Shown here piece after piece: positions 1 to 6,542 of a stretch of DNA of 10,955 nt. The number at the start of each line of letters is the position of its first letter. Position 1 is the first letter of the stretch. The DNA comes from Caldifarciminota bacterium. GTDB lineage: Bacteria > Hydrothermota > Tepidihabitantia > Tepidihabitantales > Tepidihabitantaceae. A model generated the notes under the pieces. It was not told the origin of the DNA. It searched no databases and saw nothing but the letters and a program-made list of their open reading frames with translations. The stretch covers positions 1 through 10,955 of the forward strand of contig JAFGRF010000095.1 of assembly GCA_016935295.1 (NCBI GenBank). The letters are read 5' to 3'. The position numbers and the translations under genes are program-made.

Positions 1-554
1 AGCTATACGCGCAGCGCCGCTACGAGGAGGCAATCTCGCGCTTCGACCGGGCGCTCAAGATCTACCCGCGCCTTGCCAACGCCTGGGCCGGCAAGGGGCT
101 GGCAAACAAGGCCATCGGCCAGTACCAGGATGCGATCCGGTGTTTCGACGAGGCGCTCCGTCTCGACCCGCGCGACGCGGTGCTCTGGCACGACAAGGGC
201 AACGTCCTCAGCGCCATGGGCCGGCTCGAGGGAGCTCTCAGCTGCTACAACGAGGCGCTGATTCTGGATGCTCGCGACGCCGGCGCATGGAACAACAAGG
301 GCGTCTGCCTCGCCGCGCTGGGGCGACCCGAGGAGGCGATCGCGTGCTGCGACCGGGCGCTGGCGCTCGACCCGACGTACGCGGTGGCGTGGCAGGCGAA
401 GGGACTGATCGAGGAGCGGCTCGGCCATCTGCCGGAGGCAATCGCGGCCTACAAGCAGTTCATTGAGTTTTCGCAGGACCGTGGAAAGGCCGCGGTCGAG
501 AAAGTCCGGCGACACGTCACGGCGCTGCAAGCCGGATCGCAGCAGACTACCTGA
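1..554 (+). CDS. TPR-repeat protein, 3' part (5' end outside window)
   Basis: The reading frame is open from position 3 to the TGA at 552-554, so the start lies upstream of the window. It holds four complete tetratricopeptide repeats of exactly 34 residues, each with the usual W/Y, G, Y, A and P spacing (for example AWAGKGLAN, AVLWHDKGNVL, AGAWNNKGVCL, AVAWQAKGLIE), then a partial fifth helix pair (HLPEAIAAYKQFIEF) and a short basic tail. TPR arrays form a superhelix that binds other proteins; no enzymatic domain is visible. The repeats are close to the consensus, of the kind seen in many bacterial TPR proteins of unknown partner. The next gene is 370 nt away and has its own promoter, so this gene is not obviously co-transcribed with it. 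An ATG at 216 and a rare start at 180 are internal to the repeats and are not real starts. The fold is secure; the biological role is unknown. Confidence 0.9.
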   Translation, partial: LYAQRRYEEAISRFDRALKIYPRLANAWAGKGLANKAIGQYQDAIRCFDEALRLDPRDAVLWHDKGNVLSAMGRLEGALSCYNEALILDARDAGAWNNKGVCLAALGRPEEAIACCDRALALDPTYAVAWQAKGLIEERLGHLPEAIAAYKQFIEFSQDRGKAAVEKVRRHVTALQAGSQQTT

Positions 555-859
555 AACGGTCGGCGGCGAGCCGGCCCCGCGAGCCAATCCGAACAAGACG
601 GCGATGGCTGCCGGGCGCTGCGGTCAGCGGCCGGGCCCGACGAGCTTCAGCGACTCGAGTGAGCTCCCGGCTTCGAACGCAGGCAGGTAGCTGCCGGGCC
701 AGAGGCGAAGAGATCGTATACAGACCCTTGTGATATGCGTCCGTGCTGTTCCAACACGCACGCAGTCCCCGACAGGGAGGTGAGACTGGCCCGGGCGGGG
801 CCGAAGTCCGGACCGGCAGGCAGGAACTGACCGGTCCCGGCAAGGTGATGGTCCGTGCC
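555..859. other. Gene-free interval, little visible
   Basis: No reading frame here has convincing protein character or a good ribosome binding site. The one structure seen is a 7-bp inverted repeat, GGACCGG at 810-816 and CCGGTCC at 831-837, with a 14-nt loop. It lies shortly before the next promoter and could be a weak terminator for the TPR gene, but there is no T-run after it. Otherwise I see nothing in this stretch. Confidence 0.5.
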
Positions 860-889
860 TTGACCTGCGGGCTCGCCGTGGACTATAAT
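860..889 (+). promoter_or_regulatory. Sigma70-type promoter of the DOMON gene
   Basis: TTGACC at 860-865 and a perfect TATAAT at 884-889 are separated by 18 nt. Transcription should begin near 896, giving a leader of about 30 nt. That leader carries an AAGGAG ribosome binding site at 913-918, 8 nt before the ATG at 927. This is the one monocistronic gene here with a conventional leader; compare the leaderless arrangement at 1678, 6543, 8467 and 9215. Confidence 0.8.
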
Positions 890-926
890 CTCTACATAGG
901 CACAGATTCCAGAAGGAGACTGAAAG

Positions 927-1589
927 ATGTTCAGACAACTTGCACTGCTGCTCGGCGCTGCGCTGGCTCTGGCCGTGGCGCAACCGGTGATTCCCTATGA
1001 TTCGCTGATGGACAGCCGGGTCGGGGTCGACGGTTTCATCGACAACGAGGATGGACCGGAGTACCCTGCGACCTACACGGACAAGGCATCGGGCCTTACC
1101 GTCAACTGGGGTCTCGACGACAGCCTGCTCTATGTCGGGCTTTCGACCAAGAGTCGCGGCTGGCTGGCAATCGGATTCGGCTCGCCCGCAATGCACGGGT
1201 CGAACATGATCATCGGCTACTACACCGATGACTCGACCAAGGTGATGAACGATATCGGGGCCGGGCACGCGCACGCCCGCGCCCCACAGTCGGACAGCGC
1301 CATCCGTGACGCCGAGATTGACTTCGACGACGAAACCGGCCTCACGACCATGGAGTTTGTCTACCCGCTGCAGTTTCCCGAGGGCAAGGACGGGGCCCTG
1401 GCGGTTGCCGGACTGGTGCCGGGCGGAGCCTGCGACGTCATCCTGGCCCAGAACACCGGGACCATCGCGTTCAACGCGAGGCACACGAACCGCAGCACGC
1501 TGAGGGTCAGGCTGGCCGAGATACCGCCGAAGCCGGCTATGGAGCCGCAACAGCAACCCAAGCCCGAGCAGAAGCCGGAGCAGCAGTAG
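927..1589 (+). CDS. Secreted DOMON-domain protein
   Basis: A 220-residue protein with a short signal peptide (MFRQLALLLGAALALAVA, cleavage likely after Ala18). Residues about 33-185 look like a DOMON domain: the segment VNWGLDDSLLYVGLSTKS followed by GWLAIGFG, a Met at 89 (AMHG), YYTDDSTKVMND and GHAHARAP is the usual order in this beta-sandwich family. DOMON domains bind haem or sugars and often serve in extracellular electron transfer; Met89 and the histidines at 113 and 115 are candidate haem ligands, but this is inference. The last 20 residues are a low-complexity Pro/Gln/Glu/Lys tail that may act as a spacer or wall-interaction segment. There is no fused cytochrome b561 or other redox domain, and no redox gene beside it. 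The ATG is fixed by AAGGAG at 913-918 and by the signal peptide. It appears monocistronic: the next gene has its own promoter. The fold call is fairly secure; ligand and function are open. Confidence 0.85.
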   Translation: MFRQLALLLGAALALAVAQPVIPYDSLMDSRVGVDGFIDNEDGPEYPATYTDKASGLTVNWGLDDSLLYVGLSTKSRGWLAIGFGSPAMHGSNMIIGYYTDDSTKVMNDIGAGHAHARAPQSDSAIRDAEIDFDDETGLTTMEFVYPLQFPEGKDGALAVAGLVPGGACDVILAQNTGTIAFNARHTNRSTLRVRLAEIPPKPAMEPQQQPKPEQKPEQQ

Positions 1590-1639
1590 CGGCGGCCGGG
1601 GTCGCGGGGCCGAAGCGTCCGTACGACCGCCCAGATACC

Positions 1640-1667
1640 TTGACTTTCCTGAGGTAGTAGCTATCTT
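1640..1667 (+). promoter_or_regulatory. Putative promoter of the SurA-family operon (near-leaderless)
   Basis: TTGACT at 1640-1645, a 16-nt spacer, and TATCTT at 1662-1667 (4 of 6 consensus bases). Transcription would start near 1674-1676, leaving only 2-4 nt before the ATG at 1678. No Shine-Dalgarno sequence precedes that ATG, which agrees with a leaderless or nearly leaderless transcript. Confidence 0.5.
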
Positions 1668-1677
1668 CTGTCCAGCC

Positions 1678-3000
1678 ATGAGGCATCCTCGCTTGTACAT
1701 TCTGGCGGTTCTGGCACTGGTCGCATGTGGCGGCAGTTCGAGCCGGCAGGTCGTGGCCGTGGTCAACGGCGAGAAGATCACCGCCAGCGATGTCGCCGCG
1801 ATGCTCCCGCAGAACCTCGACTCGATGCGGGCCGACACGGTGAAGAAGCAGGTGCTCGACAACATCATCACCCGGAAGCTGTTTGCCCAGGAGGCGAAGA
1901 GAGCGGGGATGGAGAAGGATGCCGAGTACCAGGTCGAGCTGGAGCAGAAGGCACTCGTGAACCAGCGGCTGTACGACACGGTCACGGCTCCCGGCAACCG
2001 GCTGACCGAGGCCGACGTGCAGGCGGCCTACAAGCTGCTGCAGATCGAGGCGCACCTGAAGGTCATCGCGGTCCAGGAGGAGAGCCTGGCGCGTCGGCTG
2101 GCGTCCGCACTCGAGCAAGGGGCGGTCTTCGATTCGCTCGCCGTGAAGTACTCGACGCTTCCCAGCGCGACCCGGGGCGGCGATGCCGGTTTCGAACCAC
2201 TGCTCTATGTCGAGGAGCCGCTCCGGACCAGCGTGATGGCGCTGCAGCCGGGCCAGCGTACCGAGCCCGTACGGGTGACAGGCACCTGGCAGATTGCGCA
2301 ACTCGTGGAGATGAGGCCAGCCAGCCCGGGCGCGCCGCCGCTTGAGCAGTACCGGCCGGAATTCGAGCGGCGGCTGCGGCAGCTGCGGCGGCGGGAGATG
2401 GCCAATCGGTACATGGTCGAGTTGCGGGACCGCGTCACCTACAACCCGGAGGGACTCGACATTCTGTGCCGGCCGGTTGACTCCATTACCGAAGCCGAGA
2501 AGGGTGTGGCCGTTGCCTACAAGGACGAGTCGAAGTACGTGAAGGTGGCGCGGTTGCTTCCGGTCGCGGCCCGCTTTCCGGTGACGCTCGACTCGGCGAT
2601 GAAGAAGTACGCGGTGCGTCGCGCTATCGAGGAGGACCTGATGTACGAAGACGCGCTGCGTATGGGACTGGACAAGTCTCCGGACATCGTGCGTCAGCTC
2701 GCCGGCGAACGCGAGAAGGTGCTCTACAATGCCCTTTTCAAGAAGGAGATTTCCGACCAGCTGGTCGTCACCGACGATGACGTGATGGACTATTTCCGGC
2801 AGCACCGCGACGACTTCCCGTCCCCGGACTCAAACCGGGTCGCGGGCATGATCCGCAGCCGGCTGCTGACCGAGCGCCGTGACGCCCGGATGCAGGAGTA
2901 TCTGGCCGGGCTGAAGGCGAAGGCGAAGATAGAGATCAACCAGGCGGCACTCGCCGCCGTTAAGAAGGAAGCAGAAGCAAGGGCCAGACCCAAGCAATAA
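1678..3000 (+). CDS. SurA/PpiC-family lipoprotein with a second, parvulin-less module
   Basis: A 440-residue predicted lipoprotein: the N-terminus ends in LVAC with the lipobox cysteine at residue 17. Residues about 25-110 match the SurA N-terminal chaperone region (VVAVVNGEKITASDV, then helices with LFAQEAKRAGM). Residues about 123-213 are a parvulin-type peptidyl-prolyl isomerase domain, rather diverged (FDSLAVKYST, GGDAGF, LQPGQRTEPV). A helical segment follows (LEQYRPEFERRLRQLR). Residues about 300-420 then repeat the chaperone module (LMYEDALRMGLDKSP, VVTDDDVMDYFRQHRDDF, ending KAKAKIEI), but the parvulin domain expected after DYFRQHRDDF is absent. It is the first gene of an operon with the two other SurA-family genes; the next gene starts 9 nt after its stop. 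The likely role is binding unfolded envelope proteins at a membrane. Isomerase activity is uncertain because the domain is diverged. The start is supported by the signal peptide and the lack of any in-frame upstream start. Confidence 0.85.
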   Translation: MRHPRLYILAVLALVACGGSSSRQVVAVVNGEKITASDVAAMLPQNLDSMRADTVKKQVLDNIITRKLFAQEAKRAGMEKDAEYQVELEQKALVNQRLYDTVTAPGNRLTEADVQAAYKLLQIEAHLKVIAVQEESLARRLASALEQGAVFDSLAVKYSTLPSATRGGDAGFEPLLYVEEPLRTSVMALQPGQRTEPVRVTGTWQIAQLVEMRPASPGAPPLEQYRPEFERRLRQLRRREMANRYMVELRDRVTYNPEGLDILCRPVDSITEAEKGVAVAYKDESKYVKVARLLPVAARFPVTLDSAMKKYAVRRAIEEDLMYEDALRMGLDKSPDIVRQLAGEREKVLYNALFKKEISDQLVVTDDDVMDYFRQHRDDFPSPDSNRVAGMIRSRLLTERRDARMQEYLAGLKAKAKIEINQAALAAVKKEAEARARPKQ

Positions 3001-3009
3001 GGAGCGGCG

Positions 3010-3870
3010 ATGAGAAACCGAAGCCTGCTGATCCCGATGATAGTCCTGACAGTGGCCTTTCTGGCCGGCTGCGGGAGCAACCAGAAGAGCGCGCCGGCCC
3101 TGCCCGGGCCGGTGCTCGCGAACGTAGACGGCGACAAGCTGACCGTGCCGGAGCTCGACTCCCTCTCGCCCGAGGGTTTCGAGATCTCCCACCAGAACCT
3201 GCCTCAGATCCTCGACAAGTGGGTCTCGAATACGCTGATGTACCAGGAGGCGCTGCGCCGCGGAATCGAGAAGGAACCGCAGGTGCAGGCCCACCTGAAG
3301 CGACTCGAGCGCGACTACCTGGTGAACGAACTGCTCGACCGGTTGACGACCAACGTCAAAATCGGCCAGGACGCCCCGATGCAGTATTTCAGGCAGCACA
3401 AGGACGAGTTCGGCTACGAGGTGAAGATTGCCCGGATCGTGATGACCGACAGCGTGATGGCGGCCCAGACCCTGAACGAGCTCAAGGCCGGCGCCGACTT
3501 CACGGAGATGGCCAAGGAGCGGTCGCAGGACATGGCGCTGGAACCCGGCCAGGAGTCCCGCTACTTCGCCCGCAACATCGGCGACCCACGGATGGGTGGC
3601 GACCCGGCGATCGCCGAGGCCATCTTTGCACTCGCACCCGGCCAGCTGTCGGACGTCGTCCCGAGTCAGGAAGGGTACCAGATTATCAAGCTGGCCGACA
3701 AGAAGAAGGTCAAGGCCGACGTGAGCTTCGCCGAGGTCCGGGATGAGATTGAGGCGATTCTCTCCTACCGCCGCAGCCAGGCGGTGGTCGACAGCGTGCT
3801 CACGGCGCTGCGCGACAAGGCGAAGATCGAACTCATGCCCGATGTCTACTTCGAGTCGGCGGGCAAGTAG
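3010..3870 (+). CDS. PpiC/SurA-family peptidyl-prolyl isomerase lipoprotein
   Basis: A 286-residue predicted lipoprotein with lipobox LAGC (Cys21). After a short linker rich in Ala and Pro comes the SurA-like N-terminal segment (VLANVDGDKLTVPELDSL, then LMYQEALRRGIEKEP and MQYFRQHKDEF). A single parvulin domain covers residues about 136-232 (VKIARIVM, GADFTEMAKERSQD, FALAPGQLSDVVPSQEGYQIIKL), and a closing helix ends in DKAKIEL. This is the usual length and order for a PrsA/PpiC-like foldase. The ATG lies 5 nt after an AAGGAG ribosome binding site (2999-3004) that overlaps the upstream stop codon, so the two genes are probably translationally coupled. Its core resembles the second half of the upstream lipoprotein with a parvulin domain added, which suggests an old gene duplication within this operon. 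Function as a periplasmic foldase is well supported; the client proteins are unknown. Confidence 0.9.
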   Translation: MRNRSLLIPMIVLTVAFLAGCGSNQKSAPALPGPVLANVDGDKLTVPELDSLSPEGFEISHQNLPQILDKWVSNTLMYQEALRRGIEKEPQVQAHLKRLERDYLVNELLDRLTTNVKIGQDAPMQYFRQHKDEFGYEVKIARIVMTDSVMAAQTLNELKAGADFTEMAKERSQDMALEPGQESRYFARNIGDPRMGGDPAIAEAIFALAPGQLSDVVPSQEGYQIIKLADKKKVKADVSFAEVRDEIEAILSYRRSQAVVDSVLTALRDKAKIELMPDVYFESAGK

Positions 3871-3900
3871 CGGGGAGAGAGCAGCGGGGTAAAGGCAAGT

Positions 3901-5235
3901 GTGAAGAGGAGCGAGGCGAAGACCGGAGACCGGCGTCCGCCTTTCGGCCTCTCGCGCTTGCTTGGTCCTTTGTCCTTGATACTTGCTGCTGCCGCTGCAG
4001 CCGGTCCGGCCGACAGCATCGTCGCCGTGGTCGGCGACCAGCTGATTCTCGCCAGCGAGCTCAACCAGGCGGTTACGTTCATGCGGCTGTCCGAGCCCGA
4101 TTCCACCCTGACCGACTACGCGCTTCAGGAGACGGCGCTCGGCCGTCTCATCGACGACCTCGTGCTGGAGGAGCAGGCGCGGCGCGAGTCGGTCGAGGTC
4201 CAGGCGTCGGACATCGCGGCCGAGGTCAACGTCAGCATCGCCGCGGTCAAGGAGCGGTTCGGGGACGAGGAGCAATTCCAGGCGGCGCTCGCGGCCGAGG
4301 GCTATACGGAACGGGCGCTGCGCCAGCGCTACGAAGAGGACGCGCGGCGCAAGCTGCTCGCCCGCCGGCTGATGGACAAAGAGGGGCTTACCCAGATCTA
4401 CATATCGCCGGGAGAGGCCGAGAGGTTCTACAACGAGAACCGGGATTCGATCGCCAGGATGCCAGGGCGGGTGACGCTCGCTCACATCCTGATTGGTTTC
4501 ACCCCGGGCCCGGCTGCGGATTCGATCGGTCAGCGTCGGATGACCGAGGTAATGGACGTGCTGGCGAGGGGCGGCGACTTCGCCACGGTGGCCAGTTCAT
4601 TCTCCGACGACAAGAAGACGGCGGCCCGGGGCGGCGATCGAGGCTGGGTCCAGATGGCCGACCTGCCGCCGGAGTTGATGATTGTCCTCCCGCAGCTCGA
4701 GATCGGTCAGACCTCGCCGCCGTTTCCGACTCGCGAGGGCTACATGACCGTGAAGCTCGAGGAGGAGGCCCCGAATCGCGTCCGGTTCCGCCAGATTCTG
4801 ATCCGCGTGCCCGTGACCCGGGCCGACACCACTCGGACGCGCAACCTGGCCGCTGCAGTCCGGCGCAAGGCGCTTGACGGCGTGCCGTTCGACTCGCTGG
4901 CCCGGGAGTATTCGCAGGACCCGGCAACCGCGGACTCCGGCGGCTGGCTGGGTGAGTTTTTGATTCCGGGCCTGGCCCCGCCGTTCAACACGGTCGTAGC
5001 CGGCCTGGACTCGGGCGACCTGAGCGAGCCGGTCTTCACCGAGCACGGGTACCACGTCATCAAGGTGCTGTCCAAGCAGCCGGAGAGGGTCCTTACCTAC
5101 CTGGAGCTGCAGGACAACATCCGCAACTACCTCTACCAGCAGAAACTGGGCGAGCGGCTCGAGGCCTACCTCGACCGTGTGCGCGGCAAGGTGTACGTCA
5201 AACGGTTCCGCCCGAACGCAGCGGCGGGGACCTGA
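3901..5235 (+). CDS. surA: SurA-like periplasmic chaperone/peptidyl-prolyl isomerase
   Basis: A 444-residue protein, close to the usual SurA size. A signal peptide (hydrophobic core LLGPLSLILAAAAAAG, residues 20-35) is followed by the SurA N-terminal chaperone region (SIVAVVGDQLILASELNQ, residues about 39-160). Two parvulin domains follow: residues about 190-288 (VTLAHILIGF, GGDFATVASSFSDD, GGDRGWV, EIGQTSPPFPTREGY) and about 293-395 (VRFRQILIRV, FDSLAREYSQDP, SGGWLGEF, EPVFTEHGYHVIKVL), then a C-terminal helix. This is the full SurA architecture; SurA escorts outer-membrane proteins across the periplasm. The start is the GTG at 3901: no other in-frame start precedes it, and a weak AAAGG at 3891-3895 may serve it. 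The stretch before the hydrophobic core is unusually long for a signal peptide (19 residues), so a later TTG start is possible. The TGA overlaps the next ATG by one base. The symbol is used for family membership, not proven orthology. Confidence 0.88.
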   Translation: MKRSEAKTGDRRPPFGLSRLLGPLSLILAAAAAAGPADSIVAVVGDQLILASELNQAVTFMRLSEPDSTLTDYALQETALGRLIDDLVLEEQARRESVEVQASDIAAEVNVSIAAVKERFGDEEQFQAALAAEGYTERALRQRYEEDARRKLLARRLMDKEGLTQIYISPGEAERFYNENRDSIARMPGRVTLAHILIGFTPGPAADSIGQRRMTEVMDVLARGGDFATVASSFSDDKKTAARGGDRGWVQMADLPPELMIVLPQLEIGQTSPPFPTREGYMTVKLEEEAPNRVRFRQILIRVPVTRADTTRTRNLAAAVRRKALDGVPFDSLAREYSQDPATADSGGWLGEFLIPGLAPPFNTVVAGLDSGDLSEPVFTEHGYHVIKVLSKQPERVLTYLELQDNIRNYLYQQKLGERLEAYLDRVRGKVYVKRFRPNAAAGT

Positions 5236-6338
5236 TGAGACGAGCCGCCGTCGTTCTCCTGCTCGTTGCCTGCGCGCTGGCTGCGGCCCAGACGCACGCA
5301 GCCGTTCCGGACACGGTTTCGCGGGGCGAAGTCGTGCTCGCGGCGCAACAGGCGCTGGCGGGCGCGAGCCGGAATCTCAGTCGCTGGCTGACGTTCGTCA
5401 TCATCGCCGTGCTGGCCGCGGCCGCGATTGCGGTCTGGCGGATCTGGGCGCTGGGCCGGCAGGTTGCGCGGCTATCGGATATGCGGGCAGCGTGGGAGAC
5501 CAGGTTTTCCGGAACCGCGGACGAGGTGCTGCGGCTGAAGCGGAAAGTGGCCGATGCGGAAACGAAAGTAGGCAAACTCGAGACCGACATGGCCTCGGTG
5601 CGGCCGGCAGAACTCGATGCCGCGACCGCGCAGGTGGCGATGGTGCAGTTCGAGCTCGCGGCGGTGCGCGAGCGGCTCGACCGGGCCGAGGGGAACCTGG
5701 AAGCGGTCGCCGACCACACGGTCGTCACCAAGCAGGAACGGGCCGTGATCGAGGACCTGGTCAAGACCGCGGCCGAGGAACGGACCAGAGTCGAGGATCT
5801 GGTCAGGGCGGCGACCGAGGCGCAAGCCGCGGCCGACGCCGCCTCAGTCCGGACCGAGGCCGTGTCCCGGCGGACCGCGGCGGTCGACGCGCTGCGCTCC
5901 GGGGACGAGGCCCTGGCGCGGCAGCAGTACCCGACGGCCGTCCAGGCGTACACGTTCTGCCTCGAATCGCTCGAAGGCAGGCAGGGCGACGAACCGGGTT
6001 TCTGGTTCCACGCGCTCCATGGCCGGGCGCTTGCCAACCTCCGTCAGCGTGAGTTCGGCAAGGTACTGGCCGATGCGGCCAAGCTCGAGAAGGTGGGCAC
6101 CGACCGGGCGCGGGGCGCGGGCAGGCTGCTTGCCGGCATCGCCCGGCTCTGGCAGGGCGACGTGGCGCATGCCATCAAGGAGTTCGCGGCCGCGAACACG
6201 CAGGACCCGGGTGCGCGCGGGGTCATCCTGCAGGACGAGGACATCGCCACCTGGGTCAAGGTCAACCCGCGCAAGGCAGGCCCGCTCAAGAAGTTTCTCC
6301 GCGTTCTGGACCGCAAGCCGGCCCATCGCCGGCACTGA
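5235..6338 (+). CDS. Membrane-anchored coiled-coil protein with TPR-like C-terminus, unknown function
   Basis: A 367-residue protein I do not recognise as a named family. The N-terminus is a signal-like segment (MRRAAVVLLLVACALAAAQTHA). It could be cut after Ala22, or the LVAC at residues 10-13 could be a lipobox. A strong membrane span lies at about 51-72 (WLTFVIIAVLAAAAIAVWRIWAL). Residues about 75-215 are a long Ala/Glu/Arg-rich helix with coiled-coil character. Residues about 216-330 form paired helices like TPRs (ALARQQYPTAVQAYTFCLES, HGRALANLRQREFGKVLADA, GIARLWQGDVAHAIKEFAAA). The ATG overlaps the surA stop by one base, so translation is coupled and the protein probably works with the chaperones. 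With the signal segment removed, the coiled coil could lie on either side of the membrane; topology is not settled. A role as a scaffold linking envelope foldases to a membrane complex is inference from position only. Confidence 0.8.
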   Translation: MRRAAVVLLLVACALAAAQTHAAVPDTVSRGEVVLAAQQALAGASRNLSRWLTFVIIAVLAAAAIAVWRIWALGRQVARLSDMRAAWETRFSGTADEVLRLKRKVADAETKVGKLETDMASVRPAELDAATAQVAMVQFELAAVRERLDRAEGNLEAVADHTVVTKQERAVIEDLVKTAAEERTRVEDLVRAATEAQAAADAASVRTEAVSRRTAAVDALRSGDEALARQQYPTAVQAYTFCLESLEGRQGDEPGFWFHALHGRALANLRQREFGKVLADAAKLEKVGTDRARGAGRLLAGIARLWQGDVAHAIKEFAAANTQDPGARGVILQDEDIATWVKVNPRKAGPLKKFLRVLDRKPAHRRH

Positions 6339-6400
6339 TTTCCCGCTACAACCGGAGCCCGGCCGAGCGCAGCGGCAGTCCCGGAACCCGAAATCGAGAC

Positions 6401-6476
6401 AACCACGGAGAACACAGAGCAGGTGAAGGCGCAGTCTTGGGACCCCGGTTCCAGAATCTCTGTGTACTTTGTGGTT
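6401..6476. repeat. Imperfect 19-nt inverted repeat (ACCACGGAG/CTTTGTGGT type)
   Basis: The left arm at 6401-6419 and the right arm at 6458-6476 are reverse complements at 16 of 19 positions, with a 38-nt loop; two of the three mismatches would still pair as G-U in RNA. The right arm and its flank (6467-6488) recur at 9141-9162 with 19 of 22 bases matching. It sits between the operon end and the promoter of the next gene. It may be a small dispersed repeat, and may also slow or end transcription from the operon. Confidence 0.75.
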
Positions 6477-6505
6477 CAGTAGCGGAATCGGGCAGTCGTC
6501 GTGAC

Positions 6506-6533
6506 TTGACAGGGGTAGTGCAGGGACTACTCT
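6506..6533 (+). promoter_or_regulatory. Putative promoter of the nitroreductase-like gene (leaderless)
   Basis: A perfect TTGACA at 6506-6511 is followed after 16 nt by a weak TACTCT at 6528-6533. The ATG at 6543 comes 9 nt after the -10 box, with no Shine-Dalgarno sequence between, so the transcript would have almost no leader. The -10 box is poor; the -35 box and the lack of a ribosome binding site are the main support. Confidence 0.45.
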
Positions 6534-6542
6534 TTTGGGTCC

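Noticed and set aside
140..466. Alternative plus-strand frame of 108 codons over the TPR gene
   Set aside because: The frame beginning at position 3 gives exact 34-residue TPR units; this frame gives Arg/Gly-rich sequence with no pattern.
624..4485. Long minus-strand frames at 624-1997, 1537-2805 and 2830-4485
   Set aside because: They overlap well-supported plus-strand genes over nearly their whole length and lack recognisable protein features; they are by-products of high GC content.
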